A stretch of 64,000 nt of DNA from Streptomyces mirabilis. Lineage in GTDB: Bacteria > Actinomycetota > Actinomycetes > Streptomycetales > Streptomycetaceae. The stretch is taken from contig NZ_JBCJKP010000001.1 of the NCBI RefSeq assembly GCF_039503195.1, positions 10,664,001 to 10,728,000 on the forward strand, written 5' to 3'. A program made the position numbers and the translations under genes. How positions within the stretch are numbered: position 1 is the first letter of the stretch; each line of letters starts with the position of its first letter. Below the pieces are notes generated by a model that saw nothing but the letters and a program-made list of their open reading frames with translations, was not told where the DNA came from and did no database searches. Of the stretch, positions 16,824 to 26,144 are shown in pieces.

Positions 16824-18034
16824 GCGAGCGCGTTCTCACCCCCCGCAACCGGGGCTTCCTCTTCCTCGACTCCCACCCGGCGGGCTGCGAGCAGTTGGTG
16901 GCCGACATGTGGCAGGCATGCCCCGCCCCTGTCGCAGCGCCGGAGGGTGCCGGGCCGGTGGCTCTGATCATCGGCTCCTCGGCCGGATACGGCCTGGCGG
17001 CCACTCTCGCCGGACTCAAGCGCGCCGGCATCCGCGGCATCATGGTGTCCTTCGAGAAGGCCCCCACCGAACGGCGTACCGCTACAGCCGGCTGGTACCG
17101 CACCGCCGCCACCGCCGACATCGCCCGCACCGCCGGTCGGGATCTGGTCTTCCTCAACGGCGACGCGTTCTCCGACACGGTGAAGAACCAGGTCGCCGAC
17201 CTCCTCGAGCAGCGATTCGGCGGCAAGCTCGACTACCTGATCTACTCGGTGGCCGCGCCCCGGCGCACCGACCCCGACACCGGCACCACGTACGCCTCCG
17301 TCCTCAAACCGATCGGCCAGGCGAACCGCACCAAGACCCTGCTTTTCGACGACCAGGGCGTTCCCGAGGTCCGCGAGGTCGAGACGGGGCCCGCCGAGGG
17401 CGATGACGTCGAGCAGACCGTGGCCGTGATGGGCGGAGCGGACTGGGAACGCTGGATCGACCACCTCGCCGGACGGGACCTGCTCGGCGACGGCTTCGCT
17501 ACCGCTGCGCTGTCGTACATCGGATCGCCGCTGACAGCTGCGATCTACCGGCAGGGCACCATCGGCGCGGCCAAGGCCCACTTGGAGGCCACCGCCCGCA
17601 CCCTGAACGAGCTGCTCGAGAAAACGGTGGGCGGGCGGGCCGTGACCTCCGTCAACGGCGCCGCCGTCACCCAGTCGTCCACCGCCATCCCCGGCATCGC
17701 GCTGTACACCGGTCTGCTGCGCGGCGTCCTTGGCGAGGCCATGGTCCCGCCGGTACGCCAGCTCGCCCACCTCTGGGACCAGCTCACCGGTGCTGCCCCG
17801 CTCACTCTGGATGACGAAGGTCGGGTCCGCCTGGACAACTGGGAACTCACTGACGACGTCCAGGCGGCCGTCGCCGAACGCTGGGAGGCCGCCACCACCA
17901 ACACCATCGCCGACCTCGCCGACCATGCCTGGTTCCGCACCGAAGTCCAACGTCTGTACGGATTCTCCGTGCCGGGCGTCGACTACACCGCCGCAGTCGC
18001 CACTGACATCCCTTGGCCCACCCACACACCCTGA
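16820..18034 (+). CDS. fabV: Enoyl-ACP/trans-2-enoyl-CoA reductase FabV
   Basis: 404 residues that match FabV along the whole length: VLTPRNRGFLFLDSHPAGC at the start, the NADH-binding GSSAGYGLA, FSDTVKNQVADLL, LDYLIYSVAAPRR, and the FabV-specific active site Y-X8-K (Y243 and K252 in IYRQGTIGAAK). FabV reduces enoyl thioesters in fatty-acid synthesis and is intrinsically triclosan-tolerant. The start is GTG 16820 with AAGGA about 10 nt upstream. It is alone apart from the overlapping short ORF. Confidence 0.95.
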   Translation: MSERVLTPRNRGFLFLDSHPAGCEQLVADMWQACPAPVAAPEGAGPVALIIGSSAGYGLAATLAGLKRAGIRGIMVSFEKAPTERRTATAGWYRTAATADIARTAGRDLVFLNGDAFSDTVKNQVADLLEQRFGGKLDYLIYSVAAPRRTDPDTGTTYASVLKPIGQANRTKTLLFDDQGVPEVREVETGPAEGDDVEQTVAVMGGADWERWIDHLAGRDLLGDGFATAALSYIGSPLTAAIYRQGTIGAAKAHLEATARTLNELLEKTVGGRAVTSVNGAAVTQSSTAIPGIALYTGLLRGVLGEAMVPPVRQLAHLWDQLTGAAPLTLDDEGRVRLDNWELTDDVQAAVAERWEAATTNTIADLADHAWFRTEVQRLYGFSVPGVDYTAAVATDIPWPTHTP

Positions 18035-18250
18035 CCCCGGCATCCGGTATGGAGGAACGCCATATCAAGGAACGCACTGAGGTGATCGGCGCCGCGCGCC
18101 GTGCCAAGGAGGAGGCCCTGGTGGCCGCGCCGGCTGAGCGGGCGGCTTCACCCGTGCCGAAGCAGCGGCCCGCCCGGCCCATGGCGGCGGTGCGGGCGGT
18201 GCTTCGATTTGGGTCGCACCTTCGACCGTAGGCGTGCAAGGGCCCTGCCG

Positions 18251-18676
18251 TTAACGGAAGTTGGGCGAAACGGCCCTTCGATGACGGGCCGGAGTGAACA
18301 TGCCCGGGGTGTCCTCGTCCAGCCGTCCCCGTTCCACCAGCCGCTTCAGCTTCGACCGCGTACCCTCGATCTTCCCGGTCTCGGCCGGCAGTCCAATCCT
18401 CGGCACGATCTGCTTGGCCCGGACCGGCCCCGGCGTGTCCGCCACGACCTTCACGATGTCCCTACACACCGGCGGCAGGACCTCCGGCGCCATCCCGGGC
18501 TGCCAGTTCGGCACCGTCAGTACCCCGATGAACTGCCGCTCAGCCCCCGCATACGCCGAGGCCACCCGCTCGCCCGCGGTCGGCTGCCCGACACCGACGG
18601 CCACCGCCGACCCCTCCGGGGTCATCTCCGCGAGCACTTCGGCGACCGTCTCCCGTGCGATCCGCAATCGCTCCAC
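18251..18676 (-). pseudogene. Conserved Streptomyces hypothetical protein, N-terminus missing
   Basis: The frame is convincing from about 18676 down: VERLRIARETVAEVLAEM, then VLPPVCRDIVKVVADTPGPV RAKQIVPRIGLPAETGKIEG TRSKLKRLVERG, a winged-helix-like end. Upstream of 18676 the reading becomes nonsense and no start is credible. The 18035-18250 gap before it contains nothing solid apart from a short frame MEERHIKERTEVIGAARRAK at 18049. Confidence 0.5.
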
Positions 18677-19086
18677 GCCTCCCGCGCCAGTTTGAGACGT
18701 TCTGCCACTCGGACAGCCCCATGGTGGCGCACCGCCTGCGCGAGCGCCCGAGCGGCGCGTCAGATCACAACAGGGCAGACGCTGCTTGATGCGGCGCTGG
18801 ATGCCCGCCGATGACATGGCGCGATGCGGCCTCGATGCCGCTGGCTCCCGGATTGTGGCGGCCGCCGACGGGAGGCAGAGTGGTGTCGAGACCGTTGGGG
18901 CGAGGCAGAAGGCACACGGCCTGTCACGGATGCGGGCTGTGGCATGTCCTCATCGCGACGCGAGTTGTGTGAGCCGGGAACCGGCGAACTTGGTCACCGC
19001 CGAACGAGTGGGTCGGTACACCGGTCCGGAATGCGGTGGCCGACCCAAGATCGTCCAGTCCGGGCAGGCTTACGGAGGTGTGGTAC
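18677..19086. other. No gene seen
   Basis: 410 bp with no frame that looks coding. The 3' end holds the ribosome-binding site of the cupin gene (GGAGG at 19074). Confidence 0.4.
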
Positions 19087-19524
19087 ATGTCAGCGAAGAA
19101 CCCAGAGCACGGGAGCGCCCACGAGGTCTCCTTGCCGCCCGAAGTCAAGTTGCTGCAGGAAGTCACTCCGCCCTTCTTTCCCGAAGGTGGTTCGGGAATG
19201 ACCATCCTCGTCGATTGGCCTCCCGGTCACCCCGGGCTCCCTCCGCATCGCCACTCGGGCCCGTCGTTCGGCTACGTGATGGAGGGCGCGCTCCGGTTCG
19301 AGCTCGAGGGTGAGCCAGAGCGTGTGGTCGAGGCCGGTGGGACGTTCTGGGAGCCAGGTGGTGACGTGATCCACTACCAGGACGGCAACGCCTTGTCGGA
19401 CGCACCGACCAAGTTCGTGGTGATTATGGTGTGCGCGCCGGGTCAGCCGATGCTCACGCTGGTCGACGAGGAGGAGCTCAAGGAACGGGCGCACCTGCGC
19501 GCCCCGCGTCCCTCCGAAGGCTGA
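19087..19524 (+). CDS. Small cupin-domain protein
   Basis: 145 residues from ATG 19087 with ACGGAGGTG upstream. A single cupin domain shows motif 1 as PPHRHSGPSFGYVMEGALRF E and motif 2 as GGTFWEPGGDVIHYQDGN, providing the His/Glu metal ligands. Such proteins act as small dioxygenases, isomerases or ligand sensors, and the substrate is not predictable. It has no export signal. Its 3' part lies opposite the run-on of the gene on the minus strand. Confidence 0.85.
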   Translation: MSAKNPEHGSAHEVSLPPEVKLLQEVTPPFFPEGGSGMTILVDWPPGHPGLPPHRHSGPSFGYVMEGALRFELEGEPERVVEAGGTFWEPGGDVIHYQDGNALSDAPTKFVVIMVCAPGQPMLTLVDEEELKERAHLRAPRPSEG

Positions 19525-19902
19525 CCCGCGAGATCGACAAGAGGAGGCGGACAGGGCGCCGAGTTCGCACTCCCACCGTGCGAGCCAGTCAGTGCGTTCT
19601 CGGAGGTCTTGTTCCAGCAGCCGTGCAACGATCCGCGCCGGCCATTCCCAGCTGCGGTCCGCGGTCGCCCGCTTGACTTCTCTTTGGTACTCCTGAGCCT
19701 CAAAGCGTGAGGCGGGCAGGTCCACTTCGTCCTCGTCGGGATTGCGCCACTCGTCCCAGAGCACGTAATCGCCGTCGCGCTGGATCGTCACATAGAGAAC
19801 GCCGCAGCGGCCTTCGGCGCACGACGCCTCGGCCAGCCGCACCTCGTGTGGTTCCGGGCCTCGGTCCCGAGTCGGGGGTTGGACGATCGGCGCGTGGTTC
19901 AT
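19090..19902 (-). CDS. Hypothetical protein whose C-terminus runs into antisense of the cupin gene
   Basis: From ATG 19902 the first 120 or so residues look real: HEVRLAEASCAEGRCGVLYV TIQRDGDYVLWDEWRNPDED and ARIVARLLEQDLRERTDW. Beyond about 19527 the frame has no stop and simply reads the complement of the cupin gene. The native stop was probably lost, by deletion or frameshift, and the true product was near 125 residues. The function is unknown. It could still be expressed as a 270-residue fusion. Confidence 0.4.
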   Translation of the reverse strand: MNHAPIVQPPTRDRGPEPHEVRLAEASCAEGRCGVLYVTIQRDGDYVLWDEWRNPDEDEVDLPASRFEAQEYQREVKRATADRSWEWPARIVARLLEQDLRERTDWLARWECELGALSASSCRSRGSAFGGTRGAQVRPFLELLLVDQREHRLTRRAHHNHHELGRCVRQGVAVLVVDHVTTWLPERPTGLDHTLWLTLELEPERALHHVAERRARVAMRREPGVTGRPIDEDGHSRTTFGKEGRSDFLQQLDFGRQGDLVGAPVLWVLR

Positions 19903-20059
19903 ACCGGTGATCAACTTCTTTGTCCCGCGGCAGATCGTCCTCGACATCGAGCGGCGAGCTCCGCGTCGTGGGCGCAGGAGCGAGACACGACACTCGTGAA
20001 CCTGTGGTGGGTGGGCTGGATCACGCACGCGCTGGTGCTCGTGGGGGGCGGGTGGCCCC

Positions 20060-20400
20060 GGGGTCGATGGCCTTCACAAGTGTCCGCGACATCACCGGAT
20101 GGATGATGCGCCATCCCGACAGACTCCGGGATGAAGACCGGCAGTAGCTGGCCAGAGTCTGCGCCCTCTGCCCCGAACTCGATGCCGCGAGCCGACTCGT
20201 CCGAGCCTTCGCCGAGTTCCTCACCGCCCGCTTCGGCCACCTCAAAGACTGGTTCACTGCCGCCCGTGCCGAAGACCTGCCCGGCCTGCACACCTTCGCC
20301 ACCGGCCTGGAGTAGGACTGGGACGCCGTCCTCCAGGGTCTGACAGGGCCTGACCACCCACTGGACTCCGGACCCGTCGATGGCCGCGTGAGGCACATTC
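20060..20400 (+). pseudogene. ISL3-family transposase remnant
   Basis: A frame with two stops reads ITGWMMRHPDRL, then ELDAASRLVRAFAEFLTARF GHLKDWFTAARAEDLPGLHT FATGLE, then DWDAVLQGLT. These are the conserved C-terminal third of ISL3 transposases. The final DDE Glu region is absent. Confidence 0.65.
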
Positions 20401-20514
20401 AGATGATCAGGCGCCAGACGTTCGGCTGTGTCAACTCCAGCTGCTACGCAAGCGCGTCCTCCTCACCGCCCTTGCCTCATGAGGTGTCGGTGGGCTGTCG
20501 TAGGGTCCGGTTCC

Positions 20515-21081
20515 ATGACGACGACGCTGATGACTTACGCGGGACCAGGCGAGCCTGATGCACTGGTCACGCGCACGGGAGGAATGCCTCTGGGCCCTGT
20601 GGGGGCGCCTCACGCCGGCCATGTCATGGCGATCTTCATGTGCCAGAACGATCCCGGTATGTGCGATGAGTGGAGCCCCACGGCCGGAGGTAACCGCGCC
20701 CTGCTGTTCCCCTCTGAAACGCTGCGGCCGATACCCGCACCCGAACCGGACGACGGCGAGGGAGTTCTCCGCCTCGGGGTCGTCAACGCTGTGTCGCCGG
20801 TGTCCTCGCCTTCCGCCGACTACTTCAGTGCACGCGAGGAATGGGGCAACCGCAGCGGGAACAGCCTGGGGCACGTCCTGGGACAGCTCGGCGGGCAGCC
20901 CGAATGGCTTCAGGCTGATGAGACACCCACATGCCCCACCTGTAGCCAGCCCATGAACCTGGTCGCGCAGTTCGAGGAGGGACCGGATCACGCTACGGCC
21001 ATGAACTTCGGCGGCTGCGGCACGGCGTTCGCCTTCGCCTGCGGGCCCTGCACCCAGGCCGCCTTCCTGTGGCAATGCTGA
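20515..21081 (+). CDS. DUF1963-like hypothetical protein
   Basis: 188 residues from ATG 20515. The beginning (GEPDALVTRTGGMPLGP) and the end, with paired cysteines CPTCSQPMNLVAQFEEG followed by FACGPCTQAAFLWQC, fit the DUF1963/YwqG group, where the C-terminal Cys pairs may bind zinc. There is no signal peptide. The gene is flanked by ISL3 and IS630 material and is monocistronic. Confidence 0.65.
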   Translation: MTTTLMTYAGPGEPDALVTRTGGMPLGPVGAPHAGHVMAIFMCQNDPGMCDEWSPTAGGNRALLFPSETLRPIPAPEPDDGEGVLRLGVVNAVSPVSSPSADYFSAREEWGNRSGNSLGHVLGQLGGQPEWLQADETPTCPTCSQPMNLVAQFEEGPDHATAMNFGGCGTAFAFACGPCTQAAFLWQC

Positions 21082-21263
21082 TCGACGACGAAGGAGCCGC
21101 ATCCCACCAACTCAACCCTCGCTCGCGGACCTCGCGATCAGCATCACCCTTACGGAATGTGTGCCAGATCCGGCACCTGAGAGCGTTTGTTGCTCAGCCC
21201 GGAGAGCGCCCGGTTTCGCTGGAGGGTAATGTCTGCGGGTTCTGACAATGCTTCAGGGAGCGC

Positions 21264-22411
21264 TACTGACGTTGTTGGTGTGATGTCGTAGCTGACGAGG
21301 GGTGGTTGCTGCGACAAGCCGGTTGAATGAGGTATGCGCAAGGGGGCGGGCTGACCGCGGAGCGGCAGCCGTTTCGTGAGCGCATTCGGTTGCAGGCGGC
21401 CGAGCTGCTCGCCGTCGGGCACGGCAATGCAGCGGTCGCCAAGGAGTTACGTGTGAGCGTGCGGTCGGTGCAGCGGTGGCGCCGGACCTGGGAGGAGGGC
21501 GGGGAGCATGCCCTGGCGTCGCAGGGGCCGGTGTCCAGGCCCAAGCTGAGCGAGGCGCTGTTTGCGGTGCTGGAGCGGGATCTGGCCGAGGGGCCGGCGG
21601 CGCACGGTTGGCCGGACCAGACCTGGACGCTGTCGCGTATCAGCACCCTGATCGGGCGCCGTTCCCACAAAGGCATGACCTTGTCGGCGATCGCGCAGAT
21701 GCTGCATCGTCAACGCTTCAGCCATCAGGTTCCGGCCCGTCGTGCGGTGGAGCGCGGCGAGGACGCCGTGAGCGGCTGGGTGAAAGAGACCTGGCCGCAG
21801 GGGAAACACCGTGGCGGGGCTCGGGGCCTGGGTCTGCTTCGAGGACGAGGCAGGCTTCTCGATGACGCCGCCCACCCACGCGGACCTGGGCCAGGCGAGG
21901 GCGCACGCCCGGTCATTCGGGTGCGCGGACGTGCCCAGCGCCGGTTCTCGATCGCCGCTCTGGCCTGTTACGAGCAGGGCGAACGCGCACGTCTGATCTA
22001 CCGGCCCAAGCGGCACGTCGATCACAAACGGGGCGGCAGACGCAGTTTCACCTGGACTGATGACAGGGATCTACTGATCACCGCCCACCAGCGGCTCGGC
22101 GCCCCGATGGAGCTCGTCTGGGACAACCTGAACGTGAACAAGGACGCCAGGCTGAGGGAGTTCATCGACTCCCACGCATGGATCACCTGCCACTTCCTGC
22201 CGGCCTACGCGCCCGACCTGAACCCCGTCGAGGGCATCTGGTCACTGCTCCGACGCAGCAGCCAAGCCAACACTGTCTTCATCAACCCTGACCACTTGAT
22301 GCGCACCCTTCGACAGGGCCTCCGCCAGATCCCATACCGCAGCAAGCTCATCGACGGGTGCCTCACCGGAACCGGCCTCACCTTGACGACATCACACCAA
22401 CAAAGTCAGTA
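21264..22411 (+). mobile_element. IS630-family element with TA target duplication
   Basis: TACTGACGTTGTTGGTGTGATGTCGT-type ends (26 bp each) at 21264-21289 and, inverted, 22386-22411 match at 25 of 26 positions. Both outer dinucleotides are TA, the standard IS630/Tc1 target duplication. So the element proper is 21266-22409. Confidence 0.8.
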
Positions 22412-22412
22412 A
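21327..22412 (+). pseudogene. IS630 transposase, catalytic region scrambled by compensating frameshifts
   Basis: 361 codons are open, but residues about 158-195 are out of frame. The true sequence (VCFEDEAGFSMTPPTHA, carrying the first catalytic Asp) lies in another frame at about 21811-21880. A third frame (TWARRGRTP) follows before the original frame resumes at VIRVRGRAQRRFSIAALACY. The second Asp (VWDNLNVNK) and the Glu (DLNPVEGIWSLL) are in the main frame. The open frame therefore lacks the first Asp and the enzyme should be dead. The N-terminal helix-turn-helix (KELRVSVRSVQRWRRTWEEG) is intact. Confidence 0.8.
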
Positions 22413-22484
22413 CGACTCGTACGCGGTAGCGCGGGGTCGGCCGTGACATGACGACGGCCGCGCAGGTTGAGTGGATTGTGACGT
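22411..22484 (+). repeat. IS5-type left-end duplicate, copy A
   Basis: This 74-bp stretch is about 92% identical to 23447-23521 and includes the first codons of the same transposase (MTTAAQVEWIVT). After 22484 the similarity stops, so this is an orphan left end lying immediately after the IS630 right end. Confidence 0.75.
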
Positions 22485-22993
22485 TCTCCTCGGCCAGCGG
22501 GGCCTTCGGGTTGGGAAGGCCGGCTGTCAGGGTCGGCGCCTCGTCGCCCGAGCCCGTACGACACGACGAGCGGCGCCCCGCGGCTGCGGTGTTGGCCGGC
22601 GTCCTGGGCCCGGTCCGTGCGCCTGCGTTGTCAGGCGCCCTCGTCGACGCCGGGGCTGGACCCACGCTTTGGAGAGCCGGATCGGCGGAAGGGTGATGTG
22701 CCAACGGCCGGGCCCCCGGCGGGGGAGGCATCGACGGTCGGCGCCGCGGTGTGCAACACAGTCGCGTGCCGCGTGAGACGCTCGTCCAGCTCGCACGGGC
22801 GCCGCCGAACCGCGGTACGCCGACTTCCCCCTCCGCACCAGCGGCTGGGCGGCCGGGCCCGCGAAGTCCTCCCCGCTCCCGACAACCGTCCGCCGGCGGA
22901 ATCCCCGGGCTCGCGCAGCAGCCCGCACCGCCCCTGTCTCGGATGCGTCATGGCGAAGCTGACCGTCTACATGCTCCGCGCGGCAGGCCCGCG
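22485..22993. other. No gene seen
   Basis: About 500 bp of GC-rich sequence between the orphan IS5 left end and the VOC gene. Open frames exist on both strands but none shows convincing protein character. Confidence 0.35.
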
Positions 22994-23434
22994 TCAGCCA
23001 ATCTGTTCGGCTAGGGCGACGATGATGCCTGCGGGGCCGCGGAGGTTGCAGAGCCGGAAGATGTTCTCGTACTGCGCTACCTCGCCGAGGAGTTCGGCGC
23101 CGTGGGCGCGCAGGCGGGCGATGGTGTCGTCGATGTCGTCGACGGCGAACATGACGCGATGCAGGCCCAGCGTGTTGGGCGGAGGGTTCCGCGGCTCGGC
23201 GTCGGATACCGCGGGGGTGTGGTATTTGGTCAGCTCCAGCTTGCTGTGGCCGTCCGGGGTGCGCATCATCGCGATGTCGCTCCGGACGCCCTCGAGTCCG
23301 ACCGTGCGGTCCGCATAAAGGCCTTCGATCTGCGCCTTGCCTTCCAGCTCCATGCCGAGCTCGGTGAAGAAGGCGACAGCCGCGTCCAGATCGTCGACGA
23401 CGATGGCGACGTTGTCCATCCGCAGAATAGTCAT
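22994..23434 (-). CDS. VOC-family (glyoxalase/bleomycin-resistance fold) protein
   Basis: 146 residues from ATG 23434. Two beta-alpha-beta-beta-beta modules can be read: MDNVAIVVDDLDAAVAFFTE LG and GLHRVMFAVDDIDDTIARLR AHG, then GPAGIIVALAEQ at the end, where Glu is a likely metal ligand. The usual first His is Asn, so the metal site may be incomplete. The substrate is unknown. The gene lies between two copies of an IS5 left end, suggesting that it moved or was captured. A decayed relative lies at 26985-27135. Confidence 0.85.
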   Translation of the reverse strand: MTILRMDNVAIVVDDLDAAVAFFTELGMELEGKAQIEGLYADRTVGLEGVRSDIAMMRTPDGHSKLELTKYHTPAVSDAEPRNPPPNTLGLHRVMFAVDDIDDTIARLRAHGAELLGEVAQYENIFRLCNLRGPAGIIVALAEQIG

Positions 23435-23446
23435 GTCTCTGAGCCT

Positions 23447-23521
23447 AACGACGCGATACGCGGTAGCGCGGAGTCGGACGTGACATGCCGACGGCCGCGC
23501 AGGTTGAGTGGATTGTGACGT
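23447..23521 (+). repeat. IS5-type left-end duplicate, copy B
   Basis: This is the second copy of the 74/75-bp repeat, here continuing into a transposase gene at 23485. Differences from copy A are a few substitutions and one indel. Confidence 0.75.
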
Positions 23522-24403
23522 CCTTCCCGGCCCGCGCGGCCTTGTTCCATCCTGCCTTCTGCGGTCTTGATCGTGCGCATCTCGGCGATTTGATCGAGGA
23601 AGTGGCTGGCCCGTGGGCGGCACAGCGCGAGTCTGCGCTTCACGAACGACGCGGCCGCAACCGTCAGCGGGCGGCCGGTGCCGGGCCCAATCACCAGCTG
23701 GTCTTCTTCGACCGGGGGCTGATCACCCTGGACTACCTGCGGCTGCAGCTGCCGCATGCAGCGCTGGCCGAGCTGTACGGAGTGACCCGGCCCACCGTTA
23801 CCCGTGCAATCCACGAGATCCGTCCTGTGCTGGCCCGGCGTGGCCTTGCCGTCCCGCAGCGGCCCGGCGCGCGGCTGCAAATCCTGGCCGACGTCTTCGC
23901 CTATGCCGAGGCCGAGGGAGTCGACCTGCGCGTCGACCGAACCGAAGTGCAAGTCCGCCGTGCGCACCGAGGGCATCGCCGAGCAGTTCGGCCTGCACCC
24001 GAAGGTGAACGCCGAGGCCGACGAGGGCTACCGAGGACTGACCAACGAGTTCCCCGACCAGGTCAGCGCCCCGCCGAAGAAGCCGAAGGATGACGCCCCG
24101 CTCGGCGAGCGCCATGCCTGGCGCGAGCAGCGCCGACGCCCATCCTCCCGCCGGATCTGCGTGGAGCATGTCATCGGAGAAGAGAAGAAGTGGTGCCCGC
24201 TGCGGCGGCACACCGGACGGCGCGAGTACCACCCCGAGACCCACGCCGCCATCGACGGCTGGTCTCCGACCGCGCCGCCCGCAGACCGGCCCGGCACCGG
24301 ACGAGCACCGAACTGGTGCCCGTCCGGTGCACGGCCTGCTGATCACCACCAGACAGTCCACCAGGCCAGCACGTTCCGACGTCATTCGCGCACCACGTCG
24401 TAA
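23485..24403 (+). pseudogene. IS5-family transposase with internal deletion
   Basis: It begins MPTAAQVEWIVTSFPARAAL and reads through the helix-turn-helix ELYGVTRPTVTRAIHEIRPV to VDLRVDRTEVQVRR near 23960. The next homologous part (VRTEGIAEQFGLHPKVNAEA DEGYRGLTNEFP, then RRICVEHVIGEEKKW) is in another frame. The segment between these, which in relatives carries the central catalytic strand, is missing. The product cannot be functional. No right end was found. Confidence 0.75.
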
Positions 24404-24972
24404 GCGGTTGAGCGGGAGCCGCTGGAAAGGCGCTCGACTGCCTCGAGGAAGTCGCGGAAGGCCCGGTCGGTGCGGGTGGTGTCGCCGGTGGCGTCGAGGT
24501 CCATGAGGAGACCACGGATGACAGCGAGAACGAGCGTCGCGAGCTCCGGCCGACCGATGCTGCGCAGGCCGTCCTCGAGCGGCCCGAGCCAGTCGGTCGT
24601 CGCGGTGCGCCGGAAGTCGGGCCACAACTGCTGCTCCGCGCTCTCGCGCAGCTGACCGAACATCCGCAGGTACGGACGCCCGTCCGGGCCGGTGATGGAG
24701 GTCCAGGCGCGATCCAGGGTGGCCGTGTAGGGCTCGTCGGGTCGCACCCGCAGGAGGTCGCCGAATGTGTCGATTTGGCGTTGCCGCGCGCGTCCGAGGA
24801 CGGCCCGCAGCAGGGCGTCGCGGGTGCCGAAGTGATAAATCAGCATGCGGGCTGAGGTGCCGGTGGCGGTGGCCAGCGGCTCGAGGCGGTCGGGGAGGCC
24901 GTGCGCGAGGGCGTGATCAGCGCAGGCGTCGAGCAGCCTCTCCTTGATGTGCGGTTGCGGTCGTCTGCCCAC
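24382..24972 (-). CDS. TetR-family transcriptional regulator
   Basis: 196 residues from GTG 24972. The N-terminal DNA-binding domain is at about 8-55 (ERLLDACADHALAHGLP, then ATGTSARMLIYHFGTRDALL). The C-terminal half is all-helical. It is divergent from an alpha/beta hydrolase, with 76 bp between the two starts. An AACGG...CCGTT pair in that gap is a possible operator. It probably controls itself and the hydrolase. The ligand is unknown. Confidence 0.85.
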   Translation of the reverse strand: MGRRPQPHIKERLLDACADHALAHGLPDRLEPLATATGTSARMLIYHFGTRDALLRAVLGRARQRQIDTFGDLLRVRPDEPYTATLDRAWTSITGPDGRPYLRMFGQLRESAEQQLWPDFRRTATTDWLGPLEDGLRSIGRPELATLVLAVIRGLLMDLDATGDTTRTDRAFRDFLEAVERLSSGSRSTAYDVVRE

Positions 24973-25048
24973 GGCGCGACTTTTTCACGTAACGGCGGCT
25001 ACGTCTACCGTTGATCGAAAGGCATTCGAGGCAGACGTGGAGGAAGTG

Positions 25049-25744
25049 ATGAGGGTCGTGTTCGTGCATGGGGCGTGCGTGCGGGACGGGTCGTGGTGGT
25101 GGCACCGCACCGCCGAACTGCTGCAGGAGCGAGGGGTGTCGAGCGTGGCCCCGGCGCTACCGAGCTGCGGCGAGGCGGGCCTGCCCGGCGGCATCGGCGG
25201 CCCGGGGCTGTCCGAGGACGTTGCCGCGGTGCGGCAGGCGCTGCAGGACAGCGACGAGCCGACCGTCGTGGTCGCCCACAGCTACGGCGGCATCATCACC
25301 GCGGAAGCCGCCGCGGGAATCGGGTCGGTGCGCCACCTGCTGCTGGTCTCCAGCTACCTGCCCGAGGTCGGGCAGAGCCTCTCGGAGTTCGGGGACGGCA
25401 GCCCCGCCCCGTTCCTCGACGTCGACCCCGACGCCGGCACGTTCGGGGTTCGCCCCGAGCTACTCGTGGACACGTTCCTGCAGGACTGCGACCCCGAGGT
25501 CCAGGCGCGGGCGGCGGGCCACCTCGCCCGGCAGAGCCTGCGGGTGACCGGGCAGACGGTGGGGGCGGCCGCATGGCAGCAGGTGCCCTCGACGTACCTC
25601 GTCTGTGCTCAGGACCGCGGCACCCCGCCGCGCCTACAGCGCGAGTTCGCCCGCCGGGCCGGCAGCGTCGTCGAACTCGAGGCCGGCCACCACCCGTTCC
25701 TCTCCCAGCCCGCCGCGGTCCGGGACCTGCTGCTGAGCCTGTGA
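25049..25744 (+). CDS. Alpha/beta-fold hydrolase (esterase-like)
   Basis: 231 residues from ATG 25049 with GTGGAGGAAG upstream. VVFVHGACVRDGSWWW is the oxyanion-hole region. The nucleophile is S78 in VVVAHSYGGII, and the catalytic His is H214 or H215 in EAGHHPFLSQP. The length and the HGA...W motif fit the small salicylate-esterase/MES-like group of bacterial hydrolases. There is no signal peptide, so it is intracellular. It is divergent from a TetR gene that probably regulates it. Confidence 0.87.
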   Translation: MRVVFVHGACVRDGSWWWHRTAELLQERGVSSVAPALPSCGEAGLPGGIGGPGLSEDVAAVRQALQDSDEPTVVVAHSYGGIITAEAAAGIGSVRHLLLVSSYLPEVGQSLSEFGDGSPAPFLDVDPDAGTFGVRPELLVDTFLQDCDPEVQARAAGHLARQSLRVTGQTVGAAAWQQVPSTYLVCAQDRGTPPRLQREFARRAGSVVELEAGHHPFLSQPAAVRDLLLSL

Positions 25745-25797
25745 CGGCAGCCCCGGACGAGCCGGGCCGGCGATCCGAGGACCAGGAGGGTGCCGTC

Positions 25798-25989
25798 GTG
25801 AGCGCCGAGGTAGAACTTCTGCCGAAGGCCTACACGGACTACCATCGGCCGGACGTCGACCGTCGAACACCGGCTTGGCGCCAGATCTTCCGGCCGTTGA
25901 TCCTCAGGGGCCGTCTCCTCCTGACGCGCGGCCGTCCAAGGCCAACCGCGCAGCGTTGTTTTTCGCTGGAAGCCACCAGAATCCGTTGA
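25798..25989 (+). CDS. Short hypothetical or truncated protein
   Basis: 63 codons from GTG 25798 with a good AGGAGGG site. The reading starts MSAEVELLPKAYTDYHRPDV and goes on to RRTPAWRQIFRPLILRG, then becomes basic and low in character. The first 40 residues look like protein, but no family is recognised. It may be the start of a gene truncated near 25920, and is possibly co-transcribed with the hydrolase 53 bp upstream. Confidence 0.35.
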   Translation: MSAEVELLPKAYTDYHRPDVDRRTPAWRQIFRPLILRGRLLLTRGRPRPTAQRCFSLEATRIR

Positions 25990-26144
25990 TCCCCGTGGGT
26001 TCAGGGAAACCAAGGGTTCTTCAGCGCGAACCCACAGGTCCACCGGTGTGTGTCAGGCCGATGCATCCGTGAGTTCGCGTGAAACACGAGGATGCTGTGC
26101 GATCCAAAGGGCTTCGGCGGCGAGTCGGCCTGGACGTCCTCGGG

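Noticed and set aside
16607..18043. 478-codon open frame on the - strand
   Set aside because: It is antisense to FabV, whose full-length match and Y-X8-K site are decisive.
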